The notes under the pieces were generated by a model, which saw nothing but the letters and a program-made list of their open reading frames with translations, made no database searches and was not told where the DNA came from. Of a stretch of 64,000 nucleotides of DNA, positions 35,612 through 45,452 are shown piece after piece; within the stretch, counting starts at the first letter, position 1; each line of letters begins with the position of its first letter. The position numbers and the translations under genes are program-made. The DNA lies in the NCBI RefSeq assembly GCF_018861005.1, contig NZ_JAHKQL010000004.1, positions 429,459 through 493,458 of the forward strand, written 5' to 3'. This DNA comes from Polaribacter vadi. Its GTDB lineage: Bacteria > Bacteroidota > Bacteroidia > Flavobacteriales > Flavobacteriaceae.

Positions 35612-36892
35612 TTACTCTTTAATTAAACCAGTATGTTTTGCCTGAATATTTTTAAAATAGTTTGATATAAACTCTTTTGTAAGTCCTTTTTTATAAGGAT
35701 TTAGTTGATGTATTTCTTGAATTGCATAATAAGCCACTCTTGGCTTTAACACATAAAAACCTTCTTGATCTGGAGTTTCTTTTGCACAGATTCCAAACCA
35801 TTCTTCGTTCATGTTTTGGCTACCTTCTGTAAAATCGAAATGATAACCTGCACTAGACCATGAAGCATTATTATCATGAATTTCTAAGTTTTTAGTTTGG
35901 CCATATTTCCACCAACCATCACTAAATTGAAATGTAAATCCGCCAATTGAATTATTTGCATTACCTAAGTTTGCTGCATTTAAATAAATTTCTTTCCAAT
36001 TTTCAATCATAAAATAAGCTTGCATTTTTTGATCTTCTTCATTGGTTTTTGCATTAAATGCATCTGCACCAAATTCTGTAAAAAGAATAGGTTTATTAAT
36101 TTCTTTTTTTACTCCTATAAAAGCATCTCCAAAAGATTTACCTCTATACATGTTTGTACCAAAAATGTCTACATCTTTGCATTCGTCTGCAAACATATCT
36201 GCAAATAATAAATCGCCATTACAAACTGCAACTGGATGATTTTTGTCTATTGCTTTCATCAATTTTGCAGCTTCATTAAAGAGCTTGTACATAGGTCTTC
36301 CTCTTTTTTCGCCCATTTCTCTTTTTTGATTTTCATCATCAGGAAAGTCTTCTGTTTCTGAGCCTGCCCAAAAAAGTCCATAATTATTCTCATTCCCTAA
36401 AAGAAATAAAAGTAATCCTGGAGTATCTTTATAAGCCTTAGCCATATTAGTAACTTCTGATAATAAACCTTTTTGAGTTTCTGGGTTTCTGTAATCTGTA
36501 ACAGGAATCCATTGGTTATTTATTGTATTGCCATATCTACCAAAAGAGTGATTTAACATTGTGTAAATTCCGTAGTTTTTATAGATATGCGTAATCCATT
36601 TTGATGGAATACCTGAATACACACGAATTGTATTTACTCCCATTTTTTGCAATAAACTCATTTCTGATTCCAATGCTTTTTCTATAAAATCTTCTGATTG
36701 ATTCCAAAGGCTGTATTCGAAATTTTTGCCTATTGGAAAGTAATCCCAATTCATACCATTTATAAAAAAATCTTTCCCATTAACCTTTAACTTTACGCCT
36801 TGTTCATTGCTTACAACAGTAACATTATCTTTTTGTGCGCAAGAGTTTAAGGTTAGTAAAATACTAAATAAAGCTATAAAAAGAGTTTTCAT
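35612..36892 (-). CDS. Clan GH-A TIM-barrel glycosidase, lipoprotein, family uncertain
   Basis: 426 residues; lipobox LNSC with Cys18. The body is a GH2/GH5-like TIM barrel: FFINGMNWDYFPIG at the N-terminus, acid/base candidate Glu168 in LLGNENNYG, and nucleophile candidate Glu273 in ILFTEFGADAF, 105 residues apart as in clan GH-A. I cannot fix the family; GH2-type barrels, GH72-like glucanosyltransferases and GH158-like laminarinases are options. It heads the second unit of the glucan locus, directly after a terminator and 60 bp before GH149, so a beta-glucan substrate is likely. Confidence 0.78.
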   Translation of the reverse strand: MKTLFIALFSILLTLNSCAQKDNVTVVSNEQGVKLKVNGKDFFINGMNWDYFPIGKNFEYSLWNQSEDFIEKALESEMSLLQKMGVNTIRVYSGIPSKWITHIYKNYGIYTMLNHSFGRYGNTINNQWIPVTDYRNPETQKGLLSEVTNMAKAYKDTPGLLLFLLGNENNYGLFWAGSETEDFPDDENQKREMGEKRGRPMYKLFNEAAKLMKAIDKNHPVAVCNGDLLFADMFADECKDVDIFGTNMYRGKSFGDAFIGVKKEINKPILFTEFGADAFNAKTNEEDQKMQAYFMIENWKEIYLNAANLGNANNSIGGFTFQFSDGWWKYGQTKNLEIHDNNASWSSAGYHFDFTEGSQNMNEEWFGICAKETPDQEGFYVLKPRVAYYAIQEIHQLNPYKKGLTKEFISNYFKNIQAKHTGLIKE

Positions 36893-36936
36893 AAATTTTG
36901 AATTTTAAAAAATCTAAAACTGAATTAAGAATAAAA

Positions 36937-36970
36937 AAATAAGGCCAGCCAATCTAAACTGACCTTATTT
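36937..36970 (-). terminator. Hairpin after the GH16 gene, splitting the glucan locus
   Basis: Arms AAATAAGGCCAG (36937-36948) and CTGACCTTATTT (36959-36970) pair over 12 positions with one G-U type mismatch and a 10-base loop, flanked by A/T runs. It lies 22 bp after the GH16 stop and 45 bp before the start of the next gene. It should end or weaken the susC-to-GH16 transcript and give a lower level of the downstream enzymes. Confidence 0.8.
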
Positions 36971-36991
36971 AAACCAATTAAAATAAAAATA

Positions 36992-38665
36992 TTATTGATA
37001 AACTTTTACGTAATCTATTTCCATTGTATCTTCTGTAAACCCAGCATCTACTGTACCACCAAGAGTACCACCCATTGCTATGTTAAGAATTAAAAAGAAA
37101 TCTGCATTAAAAGGTAAATCTGAACTATTTGTTAATTCATAGAAAGAAACACCATCTACATAAATTTTTATTGATGCATCTGTCCATTCTAACGTATACA
37201 AATGAAACTCAGAATCTACATTTGCAACTGTAGTTGTTGTACCATAATCTGCTTTAGATTGACTTGCTTCATCAAACCAATGACAAGTACCTAAAGTGGT
37301 ATTTTTATCACTTCCTGTTTGTTCCATAATATCAATTTCTCCACATTTTGGCCAGCCAACATCAGGAAAATTAGAACCCAACATCCAAATTGCAGGCCAA
37401 GTACCTTGAGATGCAGGTAATTTTGCATTAACTTCTATTCTACCATAGGTAAATTTACGTAATCCTTGAGATTTTAATCTTGCAGATGTATAACCTCCAC
37501 TACCATCAGCTTTAGCAGTAATAATTAAAGAACCCCCTTCTACTTTTGCATTTTCTGCATTATCTGTATAAGTTTGTAATTCGTTATTACCCCAACCACC
37601 AGCACCTAAATCGTAGGTCCAATTAGCAGCATCTGGTGTACCATCTGTATTAAAATCGTCTTCCCAAACTAAATTATTGTAGGTATAACTTACAACACCT
37701 TCTACAGGTTTTGTTGATGTAAATTTATGATACCAAGCAAAACCATCTCCATCTTGAATAATTCTAACAATTAACTCATCATTCGTAACAGAAATAATAT
37801 CATAAGTGCTAGAACCAACTAACCACCCCATAAAACCTCCTTCAGAGATTTCGAAACTTGTACCTCTATAAGGCTCATTATTATAAGAACCTTCTGTTGC
37901 TGCTTTTGATGTTGATGGCCCAAATGACACATTTTTAACACCAAACATAGAAGTTGCAACTGTTTCATCTTGACAAGTGTCACCAGCAACACCTAAAACA
38001 TCTGCATAAGTACCAGGTACAAATGCTGGTCCAACAGTTTGCTCAAATGTAAGTCCGTTTGCAGTTCTTGTAAACACAAACTCATTATCGTACATACAGC
38101 TTTTTTCATCATCCCAAGCTTTAATTCCATTCCACCAAGCTTCATATGCAAATTCTCCATTTCCATAATCATCAGTAACAGGACCTAAACCAACGTGCAC
38201 ATCTTTATCTGCTTGCCAATACCATTTTTTGCTATCGCCAATGTTTGCACCACTTAAAAAGTTTTCTGCTTCTTCATCTGTAAATGAACTAAAAACCTCA
38301 ACTTCTAAAGTTTCTGTTGATGATAAACCACCTGTACCATTTGCTTTTACAACAACTGTATATGTATTTACACCTACTTTAGAAAACCTTTTTGTTAACT
38401 GACCAGATGGAGATTTATCTGCAACTCCATCAAAATAAAACACATAAGATGATGCGTTCTCTGAAACAGCTGTAAAATTTACTGTTCCACTACCATCTCC
38501 ATATTCTAAATCTGGATTACTCGTATCTTGACCAACAATTTCTGCAGTAATTACAATATTTGTTGGTGTTACAATTTCACCGAAATTATAGTTATCTTCT
38601 TGACAGCCAAAAAAGACCATTAACATAGAAAATAGAACTATATAAATATTTTTAAGTTTTTTCAT
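36992..38665 (-). CDS. GH16 laminarinase with PKD-like domain, lipoprotein
   Basis: 557 residues from the ATG at 38665 (MKKLKNIYIV), which gives a lipobox FFGC with Cys21 and a 10-bp gap after the previous gene; an in-frame ATG at 38695 would add ten residues ahead of the signal. After a PKD-like domain (about 30-125) and a second beta domain (about 130-320), the GH16 domain fills about 330-557 with GTWPAIWMLG and the catalytic GEIDIMEQ (Glu443, Glu448), the extended EIDxxE form of laminarinases. It should cut beta-1,3-glucan on the cell surface. Confidence 0.93.
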   Translation of the reverse strand: MKKLKNIYIVLFSMLMVFFGCQEDNYNFGEIVTPTNIVITAEIVGQDTSNPDLEYGDGSGTVNFTAVSENASSYVFYFDGVADKSPSGQLTKRFSKVGVNTYTVVVKANGTGGLSSTETLEVEVFSSFTDEEAENFLSGANIGDSKKWYWQADKDVHVGLGPVTDDYGNGEFAYEAWWNGIKAWDDEKSCMYDNEFVFTRTANGLTFEQTVGPAFVPGTYADVLGVAGDTCQDETVATSMFGVKNVSFGPSTSKAATEGSYNNEPYRGTSFEISEGGFMGWLVGSSTYDIISVTNDELIVRIIQDGDGFAWYHKFTSTKPVEGVVSYTYNNLVWEDDFNTDGTPDAANWTYDLGAGGWGNNELQTYTDNAENAKVEGGSLIITAKADGSGGYTSARLKSQGLRKFTYGRIEVNAKLPASQGTWPAIWMLGSNFPDVGWPKCGEIDIMEQTGSDKNTTLGTCHWFDEASQSKADYGTTTTVANVDSEFHLYTLEWTDASIKIYVDGVSFYELTNSSDLPFNADFFLILNIAMGGTLGGTVDAGFTEDTMEIDYVKVYQ

Positions 38666-38675
38666 ATTTAATATT

Positions 38676-40724
38676 TTAAAATTGTGATATATCATCTAGA
38701 TAAATAGTGTAGTTAGCAGAACCATCGCCTTCTGTACCATTATCCATAATTAAAACTAAGTTTGTAAAATCTATTGACGTACTTATTCCAGAAAAATCGA
38801 ACGTTAACTCTTCCCAAGCATTTGCTGTGGTTGTAGTTGCAGTAATTTCTGCTGATGCAATTGTATTTGGCCAAGCTGTAGCATCTTCAAATTTTAGTAG
38901 TAAATTTAAACCTGCTCTTGGAGACCAAACCTTTACTTTAACACTTGTACCATTTGTAAAAGTAAATGGAGAAGGCACTGTTATTTTAGAACCTGCCCAA
39001 GGTTGACCTGCATTTTTTACCAATTCTGCAACCATAGCAGAAGTGTTACCATTAGTATCTGGATTTGCTATTACAGAAATTGCACCACCATCAAAAGAAC
39101 TTAGTTCAAAATCTGGTTCAAAATCTAAAATAGGTGTAGAAGAAATATCATCTAAATAAATAGTATAATTAGCTGAACCATCTCCTTCTGTACCATTATC
39201 CATAATTAAAACTAAATTATTAAAGTCTACAGTAGTACTTATTCCTGAAAAATCGAATGTTAATTCTTCCCAAGCGTTTGCACCTGTTGTTGTTGCTGTA
39301 ATTTCTGCTGAAGCAACTGTATTTGGCCAAGGTGTAGCATCTTCAAATTTTAATAATAAATTTAAACCTGCTCTTGGAGACCATACTTTTGCTGTTACTG
39401 TTGTATTAGAAACATCGAAAGTAGTAGGAATTGTAATTTTAGATCCTGCCCATGGCTGACCCGCATTTTTTACCAATTCTAAAACTGAAGATGATGTATT
39501 ACCATTTGTATCTGGGTTTGCTATTACAGAAGCTGCACCACCATCAAAAGAACTTAATTCATAATCTGTCTCAAAAGTAATTGGTGTTACTCCAGAAACT
39601 GGTGTTGTACTTTCTTTATAGAAATAAAAGTTATCTACATAAACAACTCCTTCTGTATCTACTGCATCAATTAAAATCTGAGTAATTTTAGTCTTGTTAG
39701 CAAGATTTCCACCATCAAAACCAGTCATATCTAAATCTATACTTTGCCAAGAACCACCAACTGTTGCACCTAAAGATTCTACATCTTCTCCACCATCTAC
39801 AGTATTTACAATTTTTACAATTAACTCGTTCTCTACTCCTTCTGGCACCCAATAATCAATATGTAATTTTTCCATAGATGAAACATCTATACCTGCATCA
39901 TAATTGGTTACCATACCTAAAAAATCTAAGTTTGTTAACAACCAAACATTATTACCATTTATAGTTGTTGCTTCAAAACTTGATAAAGACCAATCTGTAG
40001 GTAATTCGTTTAAAGTAACATTTGTATATGCATCACTAAAAATTGAGACTACATCTGCTGCATCTCTACTAGGAGGTGTAATTGCAGCATTTGTTGGTGC
40101 TAAGATTTCTGTTACTTCGAAATCTGTTGAAAATTCTGCTGTTTCTGCTGCAGCACCTTTTGCTACTACTTTTACAACATAAGTACCTGCAGTTGCATAT
40201 TGATAAGCAATAGCTTCGCCAATATTTGCAGTTGCTACTGGCTGATCTACTCCTGTTTCTCCAGAATAAAACTCGAAAGTAGTTGCAAATTCTGCTGTTG
40301 CTGTAACATTAACTTGCTTAGATTTAGAGCTATCATTTTCTAAAGTTACCTCTAAATTTTGTGGAGCTTGAAATGATACTACCAATTCTTGAGTTGCTAC
40401 TGTTGAATCTCCATTTGTATTATATGCTTCAATTGTAACCTGATAAGTACCTTCTTCATAAGTGTGTTGAACACTTTGCCCTGCTTCCATACTTTCTGAC
40501 TCAGCTGTTCCATCTCCAAAAGTAATATCAAAAGAAATTGCTCCATCTGCAGTTGGTGTAATTGTTACTAAACCAGAATTATCTTGTGTTACACTGTATG
40601 CTGCAGCCACGTTTGCTGGTGCTGCAATATTATCTAAGAAGTCTAAACTTCTATCATCTTCTGTACATGCATTAATCATTAATAATATAATTAATGCTTT
40701 GTATATTGTTTTCAGTTTTTTCAT
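38676..40724 (-). CDS. Surface glycan-binding lipoprotein (SusE position) with repeated modules
   Basis: 682 residues; lipobox INAC with Cys20. Domains in order: two PKD-like domains (about 33-117 and 119-205), a module starting DVVSIFSDAYT (about 224-370) related to those in the T9SS binding protein of this locus, and two nearly identical beta modules (383-528 and 534-680) with SSFDGG, VKVWSPRAGLNLLLKFED and TIYLDDIS. No catalytic pattern is seen. Encoded between susD and the GH16 laminarinase with gaps of 11 and 10 bp, it holds the SusE/SGBP position and should bind beta-glucan outside the cell. Confidence 0.85.
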   Translation of the reverse strand: MKKLKTIYKALIILLMINACTEDDRSLDFLDNIAAPANVAAAYSVTQDNSGLVTITPTADGAISFDITFGDGTAESESMEAGQSVQHTYEEGTYQVTIEAYNTNGDSTVATQELVVSFQAPQNLEVTLENDSSKSKQVNVTATAEFATTFEFYSGETGVDQPVATANIGEAIAYQYATAGTYVVKVVAKGAAAETAEFSTDFEVTEILAPTNAAITPPSRDAADVVSIFSDAYTNVTLNELPTDWSLSSFEATTINGNNVWLLTNLDFLGMVTNYDAGIDVSSMEKLHIDYWVPEGVENELIVKIVNTVDGGEDVESLGATVGGSWQSIDLDMTGFDGGNLANKTKITQILIDAVDTEGVVYVDNFYFYKESTTPVSGVTPITFETDYELSSFDGGAASVIANPDTNGNTSSSVLELVKNAGQPWAGSKITIPTTFDVSNTTVTAKVWSPRAGLNLLLKFEDATPWPNTVASAEITATTTGANAWEELTFDFSGISTTVDFNNLVLIMDNGTEGDGSANYTIYLDDISSTPILDFEPDFELSSFDGGAISVIANPDTNGNTSAMVAELVKNAGQPWAGSKITVPSPFTFTNGTSVKVKVWSPRAGLNLLLKFEDATAWPNTIASAEITATTTTANAWEELTFDFSGISTSIDFTNLVLIMDNGTEGDGSANYTIYLDDISQF
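38685..39578 (-). repeat. Tandem duplication of the C-terminal binding module
   Basis: Units 38685-39125 and 39141-39578 encode two copies of a module of about 146 residues that share most positions, including ANPDTNGNTS, KNAGQPWAGSKIT and MDNGTEGDGSANYTIYLDDIS. The DNA copies are close enough to suggest recent duplication. The same kind of doubling is seen in the T9SS binding protein, but with a different module. Confidence 0.9.
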
Positions 40725-40735
40725 ACTTCTAAAAA

Positions 40736-42220
40736 TTAATAATTATCATTTTGCGACCAATTTCCTTGAGAAAACTGTATTTCTTCTAAAGGAATAGGAA
40801 ACACTTCATTTTTACCTGTTGTAAAACCAGGAATCTGAATTCCTCTTCCTGTTCTTACCAAGTCAAAAAATTGATGTCCTTCACCAACTAATTCTACTCT
40901 TCTTTCTTTATAGATTGCAGCTGTTAAGTTAGTACCAGTTGTTGTAATGTTATTATCTGAATTACCAAAAGCTCTTTCTCTTACCATATTTAGGTAGATT
41001 TTTGCTTTAACATCATCTGAACTCGATTTTCTATTGTAAGCTTCTGCAGCCATTAATAAAACATCTGCATAACGAATTGCTCTGTAATTATTAGGGTTTG
41101 TAAGGTTTAAATCTCCTGCTGCATCTCCACTTCTTTTTCTAGGTAAATACTTTCTATTAAAATAACCTGTATGCTCATAACCTGTTGTAAAAGCAGCACC
41201 TGTTGATGCAGACCAAGCTTCGATATCTAAAATAGCAACCTCTTTACGATTATCTCCAGTTTCAAACTCATCTACAACTTCTTGTGTTGGTACATTAAAA
41301 CTAAAACCTGATGTAAACAAATCTCCATCATAACCTCTTACTCCTTGAAAACCTACTGCTACATTACCTTCACTACATTGTAAACATTCAAAACCTGCAC
41401 CTTCTATATCAGTATATTGTACTTCAAAAACTGCTCCTGATCCGTTTTCACCAGCAAATTCGAAAATTGTACTATAATCAGACTCTAAGACATAGCCTCC
41501 ATTTTGAATTAAGTTTTCTAAAACAGCAGCAGACTCATCAAACTTATCTTGATATAAATATACTTTACCCAATAAAGCTTGTGCAGAACCTTTTGTAGCT
41601 CTACCAGTTTGTGGTGCTGTGTAGTTTAAATTTGCTACTGCATATTCTAAATCTTGTTCTATTAGCGCGTAAACATCCGAAGTTGGAGATCTAGGAATTG
41701 TTTTTTCATCACCCAAAACAAAACGTCCTTCTGCTTTAATTGGAATATCTCCAAACCATTTTACCAACTCAAAGTTGTAATATGCTCTTAAAAAACGAGC
41801 TTCTGCAATGATAATTTCTTTACCAGTAAAATCGGTTTTATCTTGAAATTCTATGATATATGCTGCTCTATTTACACCACCAAACATCCAGCTCCAAAGA
41901 TTTTGAAGTTGTGCGTTTACAGGTGAATGTGTCATATCATCTATTTGCTGATAACCAGGAACGTCTGTTGCACTCTCACCACCACAAAGTGTGTTATTAG
42001 AAGCAATTTCGCCCATTAAAACATTAATAAATGTTGATTGTAAAGGATCGTAAGCTGCAACTAATGCGTTGTAATAATCTGTTTCTGAATTAAAAAATGA
42101 TTCAGAATCTTCTGCGTAAATTTTAGAATTGTCTAAGTATTCATCTGAACAAGCGCTTAAAATGAATAAGCTTGCCATAAAGATGATTCCTAATTTTATT
42201 TTATTGTTGTAATTTCTCAT
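40736..42220 (-). CDS. SusD/RagB-like glycan-binding lipoprotein of the glucan locus
   Basis: 494 residues; lipobox LSAC with Cys23. Typical SusD features are the ARFLRAYYNFELVKWFGDIPI helix pair, RATKGSAQALLGKVYLYQDKFDESA (TPR part) and the C-terminal NYRAIRYADVLLMAAEAYNR and KERRVELVGEGHQFFDLVRTG. It binds oligosaccharide on the surface and closes over the SusC barrel encoded 10 bp upstream. It belongs to the classic RagB/SusD group, unlike the SusD-like_2 protein of the arsenosugar-type locus. Confidence 0.95.
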   Translation of the reverse strand: MRNYNNKIKLGIIFMASLFILSACSDEYLDNSKIYAEDSESFFNSETDYYNALVAAYDPLQSTFINVLMGEIASNNTLCGGESATDVPGYQQIDDMTHSPVNAQLQNLWSWMFGGVNRAAYIIEFQDKTDFTGKEIIIAEARFLRAYYNFELVKWFGDIPIKAEGRFVLGDEKTIPRSPTSDVYALIEQDLEYAVANLNYTAPQTGRATKGSAQALLGKVYLYQDKFDESAAVLENLIQNGGYVLESDYSTIFEFAGENGSGAVFEVQYTDIEGAGFECLQCSEGNVAVGFQGVRGYDGDLFTSGFSFNVPTQEVVDEFETGDNRKEVAILDIEAWSASTGAAFTTGYEHTGYFNRKYLPRKRSGDAAGDLNLTNPNNYRAIRYADVLLMAAEAYNRKSSSDDVKAKIYLNMVRERAFGNSDNNITTTGTNLTAAIYKERRVELVGEGHQFFDLVRTGRGIQIPGFTTGKNEVFPIPLEEIQFSQGNWSQNDNY

Positions 42221-42230
42221 CTTTTATATT

Positions 42231-45200
42231 TTAAAATGTAACATTTAAACCTAATAAGAACTGTCTTGCTGATGGGTAGTTACCAGAATCAATACCAGCA
42301 CCTATTGCACCACCATTTATAGATGGATCAAAACCTGTATACTCTGTTAAAGTGAATAAATTATTAATAGATGTATATAATCTTAATTTAGATAACCCAA
42401 CTCTTTCTAATAATTCTGAATTAAAATTATAACCAACTTGAATGTTTTGCATACGTAAAAAAGAAGCATCTTCTACAAAGAAATCTGAGAATAACTTATT
42501 GTTTGTAGCATCGTTTGTAAGTCTTGGTACAGAGTTACTTGTTCCAGCACCTGTCCATCTATCTAAATAATAAGCAGGTTTGTTAACATTTGGTAAAAAA
42601 CGCTCGAAGTTTCTAACCATATCTTTACCAATTTCTGCATATAAATAAGTAGTAAAGTCCCAATTTTTATATTTTGCTGATATATTAAAGCCCATATAAA
42701 AATCTGCTTGAGGATTACCAATATTTACTCTATCATCAAAATCTACAACTCCATCATTATTGGTATCTTTATATCTGATATCTCCAGGAGAAGTACTTGA
42801 AGCACCTAAACCAGATTGAGAAGGATGAGCATCTACTTCTGCTTGTGTTTGAAAAAGTCCGTCAGTAACTAAACCATAGAAATAACCAATTGGCTGCCCA
42901 ACTTCCATTCTTGATGGTGATAAATTACCAATTGCAAATGTTCCTCCTTCTACAAAAGCACCATCTAAAACATCTGTTACTCTGTTTTTTACATAAGTTA
43001 CGTTATATGCTAAATTTAAATTTAAATCTTCTGATGCAATTGCTTTGTAGTTAATTGCCAATTCAGCACCAGTATTTTTAGAAGTACCTGCATTTACTGT
43101 TGGATTTGCACCACCAGCAGCACCAGATCCTAATAAACCTGAAACTGGGAAGTTTTCGATTAATAAGTCTTTTCTTGTTTCTTCGAAATAATCTGCAACA
43201 ATAGATAATCTGTCATCAAATAAATTAACATCTAAACCAATATCTAACTTTTCTGCTGTTTCCCAAGTTGCTAATGGATTTGGTAAACCTCCTTGAGCTG
43301 TACCATCTACTAAAGCACCATCAAAAACATAAGTACCTTCTCCATCTAAAAGAGATCTATATAAATTATCTCCAACTAAATTACCAAGTGTACCATAACT
43401 TGCTCTTAATTTTAAGAAAGAAATAGTTTCGCTATCTTTTAAAAAGTTTTCGTCAGAAATTTTCCAACCTGTAGTTACAGACCAAAAGTTATCTACTCTT
43501 TGATCATCAGCAAAAACAGAAGCTCCATCTCTTCTTATTAAACCAGAGAATAAGTATTTACCTTTATAATCGTATTGAGCTCTACCAAAAAATGAAGTTA
43601 ATCTAACATCGCCATTACCAGTATTGATACTTCTTTGTTCGCTTTGAGAATTGGTTAAACTGATGTCTGCAAACTCGTAAGAATTATTAGGTACATCAAA
43701 ACCTGTTGCATAAATACCATCAAACAAATCGTTTTGAACACTTGTACCTGCTGTAAAACTAGCATTATGGTCTTCTGCGAATGTTTTGTTATATGTTGCG
43801 AATGTTTCCCAAAGCACTCTTGTAGAAGTTGCTTTAAATTGATAAACAGAACTTTGTGTTTGATTATAAACCTTACTTGATCCATAATCTTGAATTGGTG
43901 TAAAAGATCTTTGTTTTTCGTTATAGATTTTATAACCAACTCTAGATACTACATTTAAACCTTCTATTGGTTTATATTCTAATTTAAAGTTACCTTCAAT
44001 TCCATTTCCATTATTTTCACCATAAGTATTACTTAATAACGATAAAGGATTTACTACCTCAATACCCAAAAAGTTATTTGTATCATCTTGATCTACACCA
44101 TAAGTAGGTGCATAATTCAATCCGTTAAACAATAAAGAACCATCAAAACCTTGAGAAGCACTAGTAAAATAATTAGCAATTAAAGAGAAATTTAATTTTT
44201 TACTTATATCTACACCTAAATTTAATTTGATGTTATTTCTTACAAAGTTAGATTTATCTTTGGCAATAATACCATCTTGTTCTGTACGAGAAGCACTTAC
44301 AAAATACTTTACATTCTCTCCACCACCAGACAAACTAATGTTATGGTTCATTAATAAAGCATTATTAAATAATTGGTCTTGCCAATCTGTACCTGTACCT
44401 AATTGACTAACATTACTAAATGGTAATGATTGACCACTAGCAGCATAAGCTTCGTTTAAAACTAAAGCATATTCTGTTGCATTTAAGTAATCTAATCTTT
44501 TTGTTGTTTGCTGAATGGCTGCATAAGTATCGTACTTTACAGTAGCTTTTTTGTTTTTACTACCAATTTTAGTAGTTACTAAAACAACACCATTTGCACC
44601 TTTTATACCATAAATAGCTGCTTGTGCATCTTTTAATACAGTAATTGATTCGATATCATTTGGGTTTATACTATTTAAATCACCTTCATAACCATCTACA
44701 ATTGTTAATGGCTGATTATTTGTGTTTGAACTTACACCTCTAATTAAAATATTAACTTTTGCACCTGGAGCACCAGAAGATAAGTTAACAGCAACACCAG
44801 AAGTTGTACCTTGTAAAGCTGTTGTGGCATCTATAGGTTTTAAAACCTCTAAAGTTTCTTCACCAACAATAGAAACAGAACCAGTAACATCTTTTCTCTT
44901 TTGTCTTCCATAACCAACAACTACAATTTCATCTAAAGCTTCTGCTGACTCTTCTAATGAAATATTAATAACTTGTTGATTTACGATCACTTCTTTTTGG
45001 GAGAACCCCAAATAATTAAAGACTAAAGTTGCACCTTCTTTTACATTAGACAGACTAAATTGCCCATCAAAATCAGTTTCAGTTCCAATAGTTGTTCCTT
45101 TAATTATTATACTAACTCCTGGCAATAAATCACCAGACTTAGCATCTTTTACAACACCCTTTACATTTATTGTTTGTGCTTTTACACAAAAAGCTACCAG

Positions 45201-45236
45201 TAAAAGGAGTAACAGTATGACTTTTTTTCTCATCAA
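42231..45236 (-). CDS. SusC/RagA-like TonB-dependent transporter of the glucan locus
   Basis: 1001 residues: signal peptide (about 1-20, ending CVKAQ), carboxypeptidase-regulatory-like domain (about 22-95), plug (about 110-225, with VDGYEGDLNSINPNDIESITVLKDAQAAIYG, the SusC signature) and a large barrel ending FLLGLNVTF. It imports beta-glucan oligosaccharides through the outer membrane. It opens the first unit of the locus. The 216-bp region before it contains a palindrome and further TGTTTGGG copies that may bind the adjacent regulator. Confidence 0.96.
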   Translation of the reverse strand: MMRKKVILLLLLLVAFCVKAQTINVKGVVKDAKSGDLLPGVSIIIKGTTIGTETDFDGQFSLSNVKEGATLVFNYLGFSQKEVIVNQQVINISLEESAEALDEIVVVGYGRQKRKDVTGSVSIVGEETLEVLKPIDATTALQGTTSGVAVNLSSGAPGAKVNILIRGVSSNTNNQPLTIVDGYEGDLNSINPNDIESITVLKDAQAAIYGIKGANGVVLVTTKIGSKNKKATVKYDTYAAIQQTTKRLDYLNATEYALVLNEAYAASGQSLPFSNVSQLGTGTDWQDQLFNNALLMNHNISLSGGGENVKYFVSASRTEQDGIIAKDKSNFVRNNIKLNLGVDISKKLNFSLIANYFTSASQGFDGSLLFNGLNYAPTYGVDQDDTNNFLGIEVVNPLSLLSNTYGENNGNGIEGNFKLEYKPIEGLNVVSRVGYKIYNEKQRSFTPIQDYGSSKVYNQTQSSVYQFKATSTRVLWETFATYNKTFAEDHNASFTAGTSVQNDLFDGIYATGFDVPNNSYEFADISLTNSQSEQRSINTGNGDVRLTSFFGRAQYDYKGKYLFSGLIRRDGASVFADDQRVDNFWSVTTGWKISDENFLKDSETISFLKLRASYGTLGNLVGDNLYRSLLDGEGTYVFDGALVDGTAQGGLPNPLATWETAEKLDIGLDVNLFDDRLSIVADYFEETRKDLLIENFPVSGLLGSGAAGGANPTVNAGTSKNTGAELAINYKAIASEDLNLNLAYNVTYVKNRVTDVLDGAFVEGGTFAIGNLSPSRMEVGQPIGYFYGLVTDGLFQTQAEVDAHPSQSGLGASSTSPGDIRYKDTNNDGVVDFDDRVNIGNPQADFYMGFNISAKYKNWDFTTYLYAEIGKDMVRNFERFLPNVNKPAYYLDRWTGAGTSNSVPRLTNDATNNKLFSDFFVEDASFLRMQNIQVGYNFNSELLERVGLSKLRLYTSINNLFTLTEYTGFDPSINGGAIGAGIDSGNYPSARQFLLGLNVTF

Positions 45237-45384
45237 TTAATATGTTTATAGTTTGTCATAAAATTAAAGTTAAATTTTAGTTAATTCACAAATACAACCA
45301 CAACAAAAAACATACATCACAAAAAATACAAGTAAATAATACAGAAAACCCAATAAACAGTAGGGTTACATTATGTAATTAATT

Positions 45385-45452
45385 AACCCAAAACAATACA
45401 AAATTATCAATGTTGTGGTATTGTTTGGGTTAAAAACAAAAGTGTTTGGGTA
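45385..45452. promoter_or_regulatory. Palindrome and repeated TGTTTGGGT motif ahead of susC
   Basis: Arms AACCCAAAACAATAC (45385-45399) and GTATTGTTTGGGTT (45418-45431) are complementary apart from one extra A. The motif TGTTTGGGT is then repeated at 45443-45451, 21 bp from the copy at 45422-45430. A further TGTTTGGG lies at 48271-48278 ahead of the regulator gene itself. The segment sits between the regulator stop (45453) and susC. It could be an operator for the LuxR-type regulator or, as a hairpin, a terminator for its mRNA; there is no clear U-run. Confidence 0.55.
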
